From: Haematococcus lacustris
Taxonomy: Eukaryota; Chlorophyta; Chlorophyceae; Chlamydomonadales; Haematococcaceae
Assembly (NCBI GenBank): GCA_030144725.1
Contig: JASKMD010000021.1
Span: 4,409,509-4,473,508 of the forward strand
Length of the DNA: 64,000 bases
Direction: 5' to 3'
Below are positions 53,868 through 64,000 of this stretch, piece after piece. Under the pieces are notes generated by a model. The model saw only the letters and a program-made list of their open reading frames with translations. It made no database searches and had not been told where the DNA came from. The translations under genes were made by a program, and so were the position numbers. The number at the start of each line of letters is the position of its first letter. Position 1 is the stretch's first letter.

Positions 53868-54778
53868 GCTCACATCCTGCGAACAGCCACGTATTGCTCA
53901 TCACTTCGCGAAGTCACCAAGAGCATTAAATGAAACCAGATGCACTGCCAGTGATGTGAAATCGGCGCGCAAAACGCGAAGCCGGGTGAGGGAAAACCGA
54001 TGGCCGCGATATCAACCCGCTCATATCTAGGGTGTAGCTACTGCCTGATGTTTGCTGCCCCGCTGCTGTGTAGGTCCACCCATCGCATGATTAAGCGCGA
54101 GCCCGATGCACCGAATAAAGTGAGTACTATGAGGAAGCAGTGGAACCTGCGAAGCGAGGGCGCCAAGCTCGACCTCTACACACCTTGCTCATCAGTAGCC
54201 TCTCTCTCGACAATGCGTGGTGGTCGGCGCCCTGGGTAGGGTGCGACAGGACTGTGCGCACTCGACAGGAGCAGGGTAAAGCCGCGCTGGTTGCACTTAA
54301 TACTATGAGCAGCTACTCCGTGGCAGACTGGTTAATTTGAATTCCAATGCTCACAGTAAGTACACGCCTCATCTGGAGTTCGCGTACTTTTGGCAACCGG
54401 GCCGCGGGATACCAGACGCAGTGACAAGTTTTGTGACTCCTCCTCAGGCCTCTAGGAGGCTTCATCGCATCGGATGCCGCCTAAGACTGACGCTGCGCGG
54501 CTATCACGTGTCTATCACGTGTACGGAGCTTGTTTCCTTATAGGCATAGGTCGGGCTGGCACAGCTGCCAGCGCTGTCCCAACCTACCAAGAATGTCACT
54601 CAGCGGCATCTGGCTGAGGTCACGGGCTGTTACGCGCTCGGACCTCGGCCTCGCGTCTATAGGCGGGCTTAACACTTCATGTTAGCCAGTTATCTACTAC
54701 GTGATAGCCTTCAACACCACAACCAGCCTAGACTATACCCTGCACCTTCCAGTCAAGCATGACTAGGGAGCGTCCGGA
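53868..54778. other. Spacer, nothing recognised
   Basis: Short frames only. Confidence 0.4.
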
Positions 54779-55258
54779 CCAGTGTTGTGAAGATTTCAGA
54801 TTTTCATTCAGATTTTCAATGAAAATTTTCATCTGAAAATCTGAACGTCTTCACTGAAAATCTGAAAGTGCCGGGTGCTGCCGCCGGTCAGATCGCAGAT
54901 CGGGTGTTGCAGAGCGATTGGCTGTGCTGTGATTAACTTGGTTGGCGCCAGCGCGCTACAGCCACAGCGGAAGAAGCGCAAGCCAGAAAACGCCACAGAT
55001 GGCGGATCCACGGACAGCATGGACGGCTTGCATCTTTTAAAATGGCTTGCATGTCTGACCTTTGGCAACCTAAGTATTTCTGCATTTCAAACAGTGCAGG
55101 CCTACAAACAAGTCGCGTTTGAAAGGATAGGCTGAGAACCAGCGGCATCCGCTCAGTTTCACTGACGATGAAACTCTTTCAGTTTTTCAATGAAACACTT
55201 TCATTTTCATTGAAAATCCGAAAATTGAAAATCTGAAAATCTGAAGATTCACAACACT
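54779..55258. mobile_element. hAT-like MITE of about 480 bp
   Basis: Ends AGTGTTGTGAA / TTCACAACACT are inverted, followed by long AT-rich subterminal inverted repeats made of TCAGATTTTCA/TGAAAATCTGA units. GTCCGGAC occurs immediately outside both ends, but offset by several bases on the right, so the duplication is imperfect. The core carries an 86-codon plus-strand frame with a basic patch (QPQRKKRKPEN). Terminus style suggests hAT; this is tentative. Confidence 0.65.
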
Positions 55259-55431
55259 GCCGGAGTCCGGACCCGTGTAACGTTACATGTTACTGTTACG
55301 TGACCATGTAAGGCTAAGCTAATGCCGGTTGAGAGATCTGGATCTCCCCTGTGAGAAGTGTGATGTGGTGAGGTGATCTGAGGCCGGGTTCAATTCCCGG
55401 GCAGACTTCCTGACAACGCCCAGTCTGTCAC

Positions 55432-56656
55432 TCAGGCGCCCCCAACATGGGGTTGGTAATATGCATGCGATTACTCCCTCTATACTGCACCGTTTCTGAT
55501 AGCGATAGTAACATTGGCATCGGCGGTTTAGTCCGCGTTATCTGACCATCAGCGCTAGCCATTGGAGTCTTTGCTCGCGTACTGCCACATGTGCCCGCGA
55601 ACAAACCACATCGGCGAGACGGGTCTCCTTGGCACCGTGAGCCATATCGCTGTGGACCCATCTACCTAGCGTAGTGAGCTGGTTGTGCACAAATGGAATG
55701 TCCGGCTGACACCCAACGCGATGCCTGCCGGGCGTGCAGGGCACCTAGACGGGGCGATTGAAACATATATTCGTGTTCGCTTCTCGCCGAAGACATCACT
55801 TGGGTCGGCGCATGCTAAGGTATCACTGGGTTACACCCCCCCTCCTCCACTGTGTCCTCCACTGTGTTGCACCGGCTGCACCTAGAGAAAAAGCGACACG
55901 AAATGTTTGTTCATGACCCATTGACGCAGCTCTTGAACCAACCCGCACGTGAAACAGCCCAGGCCTCTATCAGTTTGACATCTTCAAAGTGGCATCATGT
56001 TCTCCAAGCAGAATCAGGGCTACGGGGCTGTGGAGTGGCAGTTGAGCTATGAAACTTTGCACGCAGGTGGATGGCATGTAGGGGAGTGTAACTCTCAGAG
56101 GAGCCGAGTCCTGATTCGGTTATGGTGTGGAGTTGTGTGTCTGACTGCATGGCCCAGGTCCTGAGATCGGCTAAGGGAGTTGGGGGTCACCGACCAAAGT
56201 GAGCTCTTGGCTTAGCTGAGTATGAGCGTTTGTAACACTGTCTTACAGGAGCTTAACCTAGTAAGTAGCATGTTGTAAGTCCGAATGGTCGAGCTGTGGC
56301 ATTGCCCTCTAGGTATGGGGGGGAGGTGGGCTCAGTGCCACATTGCCGCAACCGCTTTCCGATCCGACTGCTGCTGCTGATGCGCGTGCTCGTGTAGAGC
56401 AGCCTAAGCGACGCGGGCGGTCGCAGCGATGACTGCATGCTCCGCAACGGCTCAAATTTGAATCACTAACTTTGATGCTTTGCTGTGCACGGCCTACTGA
56501 CTCAAGAACTATTCTGGATGGGAGAAAGGTAGCTGGCTGGGTTGGCTACATACTGAGCTAGCTAGCATAAAATTTGGCGCAGCGAGTGCAGAGTTACAGC
56601 CGTCCTACTACCAGGGGTCGGTTTACTGCCATTTTTTGAATGTTGGGGGCGCCTGA
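55432..56656. mobile_element. 1.2 kb DNA transposon with TCAGG termini and 7-bp duplication
   Basis: Starts TCAGGCGCCCCCAACAT and ends ATGTTGGGGGCGCCTGA, a perfect 17-bp inverted repeat; CTGTCAC flanks both sides (55425-55431, 56657-56663). The first 200 bp resemble those of the element at 25156. No transposase found. A T-arm-like CCGGGTTCAATTCCCGG sits just outside at about 55385. Confidence 0.87.
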
Positions 56657-57479
56657 CTGTCACGGAGAACTCAATCACCGCCACTCATCACGCAACAGTT
56701 ACATTGTTATGTTATGTTACATGTTACATCCCGTATGGCCGTGTGTGACACCGTGCCTAGCAGCCGCCCAGGACTCTTAGCGTGCCATGTGTGGGTGTGA
56801 GCCGCAGGCTGGCCGTGTGTGGCACCGTGCACACAACCCACCACCATAGAATTGTGCATGCTTTTGTGCGGATGGCCGACCCAATGGGGGCCGTGGTTAA
56901 GCTCGATATTAGATTGTTGAAATGACTTGAGCGCTGCAAGCTAGCCCTAGAAAAGTCGACCTAATTTTTGTCACCTATAGGAGTCGAACCGGGGTCGCCA
57001 GGGTTGACGCTAGCATGTAACATCCCGTGTAACACCCCGTGTAACACCCGTATAACCCGGAAATGTAACAGTTACATGTACGTACATGTACGTACATGGG
57101 ACGCTCCCTAGCCATGAACCAAACAAACAAACAACCTGCCCCGGAACGCACCTCCCACACAACCCTGCGCGTTTGATGCAATGAAGAGTCATTTCTAGCC
57201 CAATGATGGTCCTCCGACACCGCCTGCACCAATGTAAGGCTCGCGGAGCGAGCCTGGCGGGCTGTAGTGTGATTGTACTTCCGGCTCGATGCCAAGCGCA
57301 GTTCGCTCATTGGTGCCGCTACTCTCCACTAGTACAATCGATAGTGAGCAGCTAAGGTGTGTCGCTTGCGCCGGCATGGCCTCACTCGCAAGAGTAAACG
57401 CGCTGCTTGCCAGTAGATGCGCACTAATTCGCAGCGGCCACTTTGACAATCGTTATCAAAAACGCAGTGAATAGAAATA

Positions 57480-57517
57480 TGCATGAAGATTACCAACCCC
57501 ATGTTGGGCACGGCTGA
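57480..57517 (-). mobile_element. Solo terminus of the TCAGG transposon family
   Basis: The reverse complement reads TCAGCCGTGCCCAACATGGG followed by GTTGGTAATCTTCATGC, matching the left ends at 25156 and 55432. The matching opposite end was not found. Confidence 0.6.
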
Positions 57518-57958
57518 CCCTTACAAAGGGGATGTTTGTGATCGAGGGCATGCATAGGGTAGGGCTCGAGCTCTCTTGAAGTCACACCTAGGTTTGGGAC
57601 ACAGTATGGTGGTCTTTCCAATGCGGGGTAACGGGGTAGAGGGGAACGGGGGAATGCACTTTTTACCCCCCGTTTCCAATGCGGGGGAATGGGGGAAAAT
57701 GGAGGTTGGGTTCGTTATGTTGCGAGTTTTGGCCAGAGGCCGCGAGCCTATCAAGAGCTGGCACCTTTGCTTTCGCCTTTGCTTCCATCTTTGCCCAGCC
57801 AAATGTTCGCTGTTGGTGATCGTCGTCGGCGCGAGCTTGAGGCTGAGCTTATGATTATGGTAGCTATTGCGCAAGTGGAGGAGGAGGAGCAGGATGAGGC
57901 TAGGTAAGTATAACACAACCAGCATCTACGATTGCGGCGACCCTTGAGCGACCACCAC

Positions 57959-58185
57959 TGCAACGGTTTGCATGCATGCTCGTCCATGCAGCCCGGCAGC
58001 GGTGGTATTTCTACATGTCATGCACGGTTTAGATATCATCTGTTTTCTGCATGGAACCTTCTAGATATGTGAGACGGTGTGAGCTACCCTGTTTTAAGCA
58101 CAGAACAGTTGTTTATGGACATTCCGTGTAAGACGCAAGTGCGTGTCACCGCTCTCCCGGATTCCTGTGGCTTCTCCCCGTTACA
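57959..58185 (+). repeat. 5' LTR
   Basis: TG...CA termini; same length and, by eye, the same sequence as the 3' LTR. Confidence 0.95.
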
Positions 58186-58188
58186 TTT

Positions 58189-58206
58189 TGGTGCCCTCAA
58201 TCGGGA
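58189..58206 (+). promoter_or_regulatory. Putative primer-binding site
   Basis: TGGTGCCCTCAATCGGGA begins three bases after the 5' LTR. It starts with TGG, complementary to a tRNA CCA end; the tRNA was not identified. Confidence 0.6.
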
Positions 58207-58240
58207 ACAAACCGCCTTTACTACGGAGACTAGAGACTTG

Positions 58241-59161
58241 ATGGAGGAACTATCGCCCATTGCGTATCAAGTCTCCGAGCTCATGCGCCAAGTCAGCGAG
58301 CTCACTCTTCTGACCGGCAGCCTGCGGCAGCAATTCGAGCACTTCGTCACAACGCAGCCCGTTGCTACCCCCGCTTCTACACCTCTAGAACCTTTTGGAC
58401 AATCCGCCCCTCCCGCCCCTCCCGCAGCCACCTCCGTTCCGCTGCCTTTTCGGCCCCCTCCACCACCGTCCTTCTGTGGGACCCCCAACGCGGATGCGGG
58501 TCAATGGCTGTGGCGCATCGACAACCATTTCGACCTTTTCGCCATGCCTGCCCAACAACGGCTGTTGGCTGTCACTTCCTACCTCGACGGCGCTGCCCTC
58601 ACCTGGTACCGCAGCTTGCTGTCCAGCCAGGCCCTCAGCTCTTGGGACAGTTTCAAAGCCAGTTTCACGCGCCAGTTTACTCCTGTGAACCAGCAGCGGC
58701 ATGCAAGGGATCAGCTGGCAGCCTGCCATCAGATCACATCAGCCCGGCAATACATCATGGAGTTCAGCAATCTTTGCCTCCTCATCTCTGACTTGTCTCC
58801 TGCTGAGAAACTGGATCGTTTCCTTAGGGGTCTCAAGCCGGCTGTGAGGCGGGAGCTGGAGCTGAGGGAGCCTACCTCCTTTGAGGAGGCTGCCGCCATG
58901 GCTGACCGCGTTGATGCTATCACCTTTGGCAGCCGCCCACGCCAACTCAAGCTCCCCGAACCTGAACCAGTGGCTGCCATGGAGCTTGATGCCCTGCAGG
59001 TCAGCAAGGGCCCCCGTTTATCAGCGGCTGAGCGACAACAACTGCGTGACTTGGGAGCTTGCTTCTATTGCCGCAAGCCTGGCCACCTAATGAAGGACTG
59101 TCCCAACAAGCCACCACGCCCAAAAGACGCTGGGGGCGTGCGGGAGGCAGCCCGCCGCTGA
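58241..59161 (+). CDS. Gag of the Gypsy element
   Basis: 306 codons from ATG 58241 ([20 protein letters not shown]). A coiled N-terminal helix and a Pro-rich linker are followed by the retrotransposon Gag core ([44 protein letters not shown]) and one CCHC knuckle, [14 protein letters not shown]. The frame is open upstream into the LTR but has no earlier ATG. Pol is in the -1 frame and overlaps the 3' end by about 100 nt, so expression by -1 frameshifting is possible. Confidence 0.85.
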   Translation: MEELSPIAYQVSELMRQVSELTLLTGSLRQQFEHFVTTQPVATPASTPLEPFGQSAPPAPPAATSVPLPFRPPPPPSFCGTPNADAGQWLWRIDNHFDLFAMPAQQRLLAVTSYLDGAALTWYRSLLSSQALSSWDSFKASFTRQFTPVNQQRHARDQLAACHQITSARQYIMEFSNLCLLISDLSPAEKLDRFLRGLKPAVRRELELREPTSFEEAAAMADRVDAITFGSRPRQLKLPEPEPVAAMELDALQVSKGPRLSAAERQQLRDLGACFYCRKPGHLMKDCPNKPPRPKDAGGVREAARR

Positions 59162-61692
59162 GCCCACCATCCCTTCTGCCACCCTCTTCCTTAATTCCTC
59201 GCTTTGAGCTGGCTCCTCGTGTTCCCTACCACCTACCTCAACTCCCCGCTCCTCTTCCTCGGGCTCCTCCTCCTCGGCCTCTTCCCCCTCCTCCTCGGCC
59301 TCTTCTCCGTGCCCCCTACTGGCTACCCACACTCCCTCTTCCTCCTACACCACAACCCTCTCTTCCCTCTCCACGTTTCCGTGCCCCGCTCTTCTGCCTT
59401 ACTGCGCCCTGCCAGGCCCGCGGTGCTAACTGCCCTCCATGCAGCCCCCTTCCTACGCAGTCAGCTCAGCCCCTGGGCAGCTCCAAGTCTCCGGGACAGC
59501 CTACTCTGGATGTAGAGTCCTCCCCATGCCCATCCGCACCTGTGTGCAGTGGTACTCCGCGTCACTCCTCGTCGCCTAGCCTGCCAGAGCCCCTAGTCAT
59601 GTCGTCGCTCTCCGTGGACTCCAAGCCTTTCATCCTCCATGGAACCTTCTCTGGACACCGTGCTCGTTTCCTGCTGGACAGTGGTGCCACGGGCAACATT
59701 GTCAGCAGCCGCTTCTTCCAGCAAGCCGGCCTGCGCATGGCGGGCAAGGCTGCTCCTGGCCGTCTGCTCCTTCCTGGGCCCTCCCCTTCCTACCTTCCCA
59801 CCTACGAGCTTTCCCACTGCACTGTACGCCTTTCTACCTACCATGATCGGGTGCCCTTCGTTATGGCTGATATCAGCAACGCCGACTACGATGTGGTGTT
59901 GGGCAAGCCATGGCTCACAGCGAAGAACCCTGATATTAACTGGCCTCTCGAGCGCATCACTCTCCGCCACGCCGGGGCCGTACACACCCTAGCTGCTCCA
60001 CCTTCTCCTGCCCCCAACCCCTCAGCCTCCCAGCTATTGTCACCTGCGCGCTTCCGCAAAGCCGCCCGCAAGGACGCCGTATTCGTGGCAGTTCTCACGG
60101 ACTCAAGTCCTCCCCTTTCACCCTCTCCAGCTATGCCCTCCTCCCACACTTCAACCTCAACCTCCCCGCCGCCTGATCAACCACAGTGGCCCCCTTCTCT
60201 TCCCCCAAGCGCTACCGCCCTACTATCTGAGCACATCGAGGTCTTTCCCAAGGAGCTTCCATCCGTGCATAATCTACCACACCGCTCTGTTGATCATGTG
60301 ATCCAGCTGGAGTCCGGCACCCCTCCCAACCGCCCTGTCTATCGCATGTCTCAAGAGGAGCTAGACGAGCTCAAGCGGCAGCTGGACGAACTCCTAGCCA
60401 AGGGCTACATCAGGCCATCCACGTCACCTTTTGGCTCTGCAGTCCTCTTTGTGCGCAAGAAAGACGGGAGCCTGCGCTTGTGCGTGGACTACCGGGCCCT
60501 AAACCAGCTGACCATCAAGAACCGCTATCCCCTTCCCCGCATTGACGACCTCCTGGACCAGCTGGCTGGTGCTAGAGTCTTTTCCAAGATTGACCTCAAG
60601 TCTGGGTACCATCAGATCCGAGTGGCCGAGGCTGACATCCACAAGACAGCATTCCGTACCCGCTACGGCCACTATGAATACACCGTCATGCCATTTGGCC
60701 TGTGCAACGCTCCCGCCACCTTTCAACGCCTCATGAATGACATCTTCCGCCCACACTTGGATCAGTTTGTACTAGTCTACCTGGACGACATTCTCATTTA
60801 CTCCCGGTCTGAGGCTGAGCACCTGGAGCACCTCCGCACCGTTCTAGGCCTCCTTCGCCAACACCAGCTATATGCCAACCTCTCCAAGTGCGCCTTCTTC
60901 CTTCCCTCTATGGACTTCCTGGGTCACATCATCTCGGCTGCGGGCATTCACCCTGACCCAGCTAAGATTCGTGCCATGGTTGAATGGCCGGTACCCCGCA
61001 ATCTCAACGACCTCCGCTCCTTCCTCGGCAGTGCCAATTACTATCGTCGCCTCATCCACCACCATGCCCACCTCATCCTTCCCCTCACCAACCTCCTCAA
61101 GGCCGAGACACCATGGTCATGGGGCCCAGAACAACAAGAGGCTTTTGAGCGTGTCAAAGCTGCTCTAGCCAGCAACCCCGTGGTTCGCCCCCCAGACTTC
61201 TCCCGGCCTTTTACCGTGAAGACGGATGCGTCGTTGTATGCCATTGGAGCAGTGCTATCACAACGGGACGACAATGGCGCCGAGTACGTTGTGGCATATG
61301 AGTCACGCAAGCTTCAGCCCGCGGAGATCAACTACCCTACCCACGATCGCGAGCTACTCGCTGTGGTGCATGCCCTTACTCTTTGGCGTCACTACCTTCT
61401 GGGTCGGCCTTTCACCATTGAGACGGACAACTGCCCGATCACTCACATCATGACCCAACCGCATCTTAGCGCTCGACAACTTCGATGGACCCAACTGCTG
61501 GCCCCTTACTCCTTTACCCTGGTGCACAAGGCTGGCAAGACACACATTGTGCCAGATGCGCTCTCCCGACGGCCTGACTACCAGTTATCAACCCTCTCCG
61601 TTGCCACCCCGGACTCTGCCTTCTTCGCTACCTATGACCACCATGCGCTCCAACATCGACATAGCCAAGGCAGCCCTGCAGCGTGCGGTTGA
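59059..61692 (+). CDS. Pol: protease, reverse transcriptase, RNase H
   Basis: Open frame without an early ATG, overlapping gag in the -1 frame. The Pro/Leu-rich linker is followed by an aspartic protease ([19 protein letters not shown]). Reverse transcriptase has [50 protein letters not shown] and the catalytic [14 protein letters not shown]. RNase H has [18 protein letters not shown] and [10 protein letters not shown], ending at the usual [11 protein letters not shown] boundary. After about 61640 the frame leaves pol homology and stops at 61692, because the integrase core has been deleted and the reading frame shifted. It looks intact up to RNase H. Confidence 0.9.
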   Translation: MLLLPQAWPPNEGLSQQATTPKRRWGRAGGSPPLSPPSLLPPSSLIPRFELAPRVPYHLPQLPAPLPRAPPPRPLPPPPRPLLRAPYWLPTLPLPPTPQPSLPSPRFRAPLFCLTAPCQARGANCPPCSPLPTQSAQPLGSSKSPGQPTLDVESSPCPSAPVCSGTPRHSSSPSLPEPLVMSSLSVDSKPFILHGTFSGHRARFLLDSGATGNIVSSRFFQQAGLRMAGKAAPGRLLLPGPSPSYLPTYELSHCTVRLSTYHDRVPFVMADISNADYDVVLGKPWLTAKNPDINWPLERITLRHAGAVHTLAAPPSPAPNPSASQLLSPARFRKAARKDAVFVAVLTDSSPPLSPSPAMPSSHTSTSTSPPPDQPQWPPSLPPSATALLSEHIEVFPKELPSVHNLPHRSVDHVIQLESGTPPNRPVYRMSQEELDELKRQLDELLAKGYIRPSTSPFGSAVLFVRKKDGSLRLCVDYRALNQLTIKNRYPLPRIDDLLDQLAGARVFSKIDLKSGYHQIRVAEADIHKTAFRTRYGHYEYTVMPFGLCNAPATFQRLMNDIFRPHLDQFVLVYLDDILIYSRSEAEHLEHLRTVLGLLRQHQLYANLSKCAFFLPSMDFLGHIISAAGIHPDPAKIRAMVEWPVPRNLNDLRSFLGSANYYRRLIHHHAHLILPLTNLLKAETPWSWGPEQQEAFERVKAALASNPVVRPPDFSRPFTVKTDASLYAIGAVLSQRDDNGAEYVVAYESRKLQPAEINYPTHDRELLAVVHALTLWRHYLLGRPFTIETDNCPITHIMTQPHLSARQLRWTQLLAPYSFTLVHKAGKTHIVPDALSRRPDYQLSTLSVATPDSAFFATYDHHALQHRHSQGSPAACG

Positions 61693-62422
61693 CAAGCAAA
61701 AGCAACAGGCAGATAAGCACCGCCGTCATCTTGAGTTCAATGTGGGTGATAAGGTGCTCCTCTCTACTGCCACCCTTAACCTCAAGACGCCCAGCAACAG
61801 CGCCAAGCTACAACCCCGCTATGTTGGCCCCTTCAAGGTTCTGACCAAGATATCACCTGTGGCTTACAAGCTGGACCTACCCACCACGATGAGGATCACA
61901 CCCACCTTCCACATCTCCAAGCTGCGGCCGTACCTTACCACCAGCTCCTTCCCCGACCGCCATGTTGACCTGCAACCACTACCCCAATTGGAGGACGGTG
62001 AGGAGTATTTCACCATTGAAGCCATCTTGGGCCGACGCTGGAACGACTCCCAGCATGCGTTTCAATACCTTGTGAAGTGGAAGGGCTACGACGACTCCTT
62101 CAACTCGTGGGAATGGGGCCCAGCATTGGCCGAACAAGAGGACGTGGCTGACATGATCAGAGACTACACGGCTCGCTACCACGTACCTCCAGACAAGCCG
62201 GTAGACGACGATCCTGCATGCCAGATTTGCGCGAGTCGCGCTAGCCACCCTCCCATGTTACTTTGCGACAAGTGTGACCAAGGTTATCACATCACCTGCC
62301 TCACTCCACCTCTACGTAGTGTTCCCAAAGGAGCATGGCTATGTCATGAGTGCAGGCGGAACAGCGTGCGGAGGTCACGACGATTAAATGTTTCGGGGCG
62401 CAACATTTCAGGGAGGGGGTGA
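61645..62422 (+). pseudogene. Integrase C-terminus, chromodomain and PHD finger remnant
   Basis: Out of frame with upstream pol. It begins near [20 protein letters not shown], with FNVGDKVLLST (the integrase C-terminal GPY/F region, LQPRYVGPFKVL) and PTFHISKLRPYL. A chromodomain follows (EEYFTIEAILGRRW, YLVKWKGYDDSFNSWEW), then a C4HC3 PHD finger (CQICASRASHPPMLLCDKCD, GYHITCL, WLCHEC). The H2C2 zinc finger and DDE core are absent. No start codon is positioned to make this on its own, except by reinitiation at ATG 61645-type codons. Confidence 0.85.
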
Positions 62423-62423
62423 A
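62410..62423 (+). promoter_or_regulatory. Polypurine tract
   Basis: AGGGAGGGGGTGAA immediately before the 3' LTR. Confidence 0.75.
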
Positions 62424-62650
62424 TGCAACGGTTTGCATGCATGCTCGTCCATGCAGCCCGGCAGCGGTGGTATTTCTACATGTCATGCACGGTTTAGATA
62501 TCATCTGTTTTCTGCATGGAACCTTCTAGATATGTGAGACGGTGTGAGCTACCCTGTTTTAAGCACAGAACAGTTGTTTATGGACATTCCGTGTAAGACG
62601 CAAGTGCGTGTCACCGCTCTCCCGGATTCCTGTGGCTTCTCCCCGTTACA
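62424..62650 (+). repeat. 3' LTR
   Basis: Same length and, by eye, the same sequence as the 5' LTR. It is followed by ACCACCACTG, restoring the Harbinger intron. Confidence 0.95.
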
Positions 62651-63617
62651 ACCACCACTGCGGGCCGCAGGCCTTACAACCGCGTATGCCCTTATTGGAA
62701 GCGACCTCGCTCGTACAAGGCACTGTATCCCAATTGCTTGGCCTCACTTGATCCACAAGCTTACAACATCGAATTCCACGTGCCCAGGTATCATCTCTGC
62801 TTGTGCACCTATTCTGACCACCACCTCCCAGAACCTCTCCAACTGCAATGACCAGCCTGCATTGGCCAGCCCTCAGCCTAGCTATCTTGATCAGCTCGAC
62901 AATGTAGGCCATGTAGACCATGTAGGCCATGTAGGCCATCAGCCCGGCAATGTGGCCTGAGCCTAGCTATCATGACTCAGTTCTTTGTAGTTTGTTGCAC
63001 ATTACAGGGCAGTGTACGACTACGTATTGGAAAGGATTGTGGACCACCCCTTGCTTGCACGGAGGTGCAAGCGCACCGACTATCTTACTCAAGAAGAACA
63101 ACTGGCGGTGGCACTTAGCTACCTAGCAAAAGGTAGCAACTTCTCACATGTGGGCAGCATTTGGGGCTGCAGCGTAACAACGGTGAGCCGGTGCGTTGCC
63201 AATGTCACCCGTGCAGTATGGGATCGTTTGTCACATCACATTAGCTTACCCCAAACAGAAGAGGAGTGGCAGGCTAGCGTCCTCGAGTTTGAGCACATTA
63301 GTGGTTTGCCACAGATTGTGGGTGCCCTAGATGGCTCTCACATTCGTATTGATCAGCCCATTAATGTAGGGCATGCGTACTACAATCATAAAGTTTGCTG
63401 ATACAGCCAAGGCAAGGCGGGAAGAGCCTGCACCAGGTGTACCACGAGCCTTGGAGCCCGTCCTGCACTTCAACAGTTGGAAGGGAGCGACAGGACGATG
63501 GTGGCCAGTCGCTTGTTGTGCCGACTCTTTGTACTCCTACATGCAGTTTGTAGCATGTTAGTAGAGTGCCCATGGGTAGTGAGCGTAGTAAGCTTAGCAT
63601 AGTGTTCCGGCACTCAC

Positions 63618-63913
63618 AAGGAACGTCACGCCCATCTCTCGCGCTTGCCTTGCTTGCATGGCCTCCTCTTCGGTTTCCTTGTCTACAGACAGGTCCACCC
63701 TCTCCACCTCCTCCTCATGCAGCCGCATCTCCTGCATGCATCAGCACAACATTTAAAGGATGACTAGGAGAACAAGATCAACCTCCTTCACCATGCCAAG
63801 GAACAAGACCACAAGATGAAGAAGCAATGTGCCTCTACCTTGGCTACCCCCAGAGCAAGGGTGGCATCCGGGTTGATGGTCTTGTCCGTAGACTGCTTTA
63901 CCGCATTGTACAG
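63618..63913 (-). CDS. Two internal exons of an unrecognised gene
   Basis: Exon 63913-63839 (acceptor TTGTGCAG|CTG, donor AAG|GTAGAG) encodes LYNAVKQSTDKTINPDATLA plus LGVAK. Exon 63731-63618 (acceptor CATGCAG|GAG, donor CTT|GTGAGT) encodes an acidic, probably helical stretch, EMRLHEEEVERVDLSVDKET. Both are phase 0. The gene enters from beyond the window. A possible further exon lies at about 63355-63540 (frame with EVQDGLQGSWYTW), where the Harbinger copy has broken off, so the transposon may have inserted into this gene. Family unknown. Confidence 0.45.
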
Positions 63914-64000
63914 CTGCACAACACACATGGGCCGGACATGGGCTGGACACAAAGGCTGGACATGGGCTGGGCTAGGGATGTGGTTACCTCTTGTGACGGG

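Larger units (their letters stand above)
57959..62650 (+). mobile_element. Ty3/Gypsy chromovirus-type LTR retrotransposon, integrase core deleted
   Basis: 227-bp LTRs (57959-58185 and 62424-62650) start TGCAACGG, end CCGTTACA and read identical by eye, so the insertion is young. ACCAC flanks both sides (the match extends to 8 bp because the site is repetitive). Order: LTR, primer site, gag, protease, reverse transcriptase, RNase H, deletion, integrase C-terminus, chromodomain, PHD finger, polypurine tract, LTR. Total 4.69 kb, short for the group because the integrase zinc-binding and catalytic domains are missing. Confidence 0.93.
57803..63401 (+). pseudogene. PIF/Harbinger transposase gene, 3'-truncated, split by an LTR retrotransposon
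   Basis: Exons 57803-57903, 62671-62787 and 63008-63401 join in phase. Exon 1 is MFAVGDRRRRELEAELMIMV plus an acidic tail. Exon 2 has YWKRPRSYKALYPN. Exon 3 has LTQEEQLAVALSYLAKGSNF, the helix-turn-helix-like VGSIWGCSVTTVSRCV, and EHISGLPQIVGALDGSHIRI with AYYNHK. That GxxDGxHI block carries the first catalytic Asp of the DDE_Tnp_4 family. Sequence homologous to the transposase then ends and a TGA follows, so the second Asp and the Glu are missing and the product cannot be a complete transposase. The Gypsy element lies wholly inside intron 1, in the same orientation. Without it the splice sites would still be about 95 bp apart. Confidence 0.78.

Noticed and set aside
55340..55410. tRNA gene (CCGGGTTCAATTCCCGG T-arm)
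   Set aside because: Perfect T-arm but no D-arm or matching acceptor stem at tRNA distance; at most a fragment.
56945..57015. tRNA gene on minus (GGTTCGACTCC)
   Set aside because: B-box only; the 5' half is replaced by GTAACACCCCGT repeats.
63361..63600. Agenet-like domain on minus (EVQDGLQGSWYTW)
   Set aside because: Short resemblance only, in a frame competing with another splice option; insufficient to call a domain.

Overview
The window looks like nuclear DNA of a green alga of the chlorophycean/volvocalean type. It is GC-rich and intron-dense, with short exons bounded by GTGAG...CAG splice sites. Hexanucleotide satellites fill introns, encoded proteins are rich in Ala/Gln/Pro, and transposon debris covers much of the sequence. 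The repeat style would fit Haematococcus, but that is a guess and not a sequence match. A 500-N gap lies at 19358-19857. Most long open frames here are artefacts of stop-free satellites. The gene models below were assembled by hand from splice sites, phase agreement and recognisable motifs.

Layout. 854-3277(-) is an apparently complete Fanzor gene (eukaryotic TnpB-like RNA-guided nuclease) with one intron. 3608-8979 is a 5.4 kb foldback element with terminal inverted repeats and 7-bp target duplications, lying just past an orphan plus-strand exon (3417-3589). 9712-12547(+) is a six-exon coiled-coil gene. 13748-14466(-) is a truncated second Fanzor copy. 14916-15362(-) starts an unrecognised gene, divergent from 15767-19016(+), the 5' part of a FURRY (FRY/Tao3/Mor2) gene. 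19858-23272(-) is the 5' part of an ammonium transporter gene. FURRY and the transporter run into the N gap from opposite sides, so the join there is suspect. 23562-30952 is a transposon nest: two tandem internally deleted Fanzor derivatives and three DNA transposons with TIRs and 6-7 bp duplications, partly nested in one another.

The conserved housekeeping block is 32102-35110(-) FHIT-type dinucleoside triphosphatase, 35402-38134(+) exosome subunit MTR3, and 39034-43043(+) KTI12. 45083-53867(-) holds exons of one or two unrecognised Pro/Gln-rich proteins around an 82-copy 15-mer minisatellite. 54779-57517 holds a hAT-like MITE and a further 7-bp-duplication element. 57803-63401(+) is a PIF/Harbinger transposase gene with a young Ty3/Gypsy chromovirus (57959-62650, apparently identical 227-bp LTRs) in its first intron. 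The chromovirus has lost its integrase core but keeps a chromodomain and a PHD finger. 63618-63913(-) are two exons of an unrecognised gene leaving the window.

The most interesting theme is the Fanzor material. There is one full-length gene with the RuvC glutamate apparently moved to a downstream VDEF motif, a truncated sister copy that keeps a near-identical 3' noncoding segment (a guide-RNA candidate), and two nuclease-core-deleted relatives whose 3' ends carry a hairpin that also survives as a solo copy at 43645.
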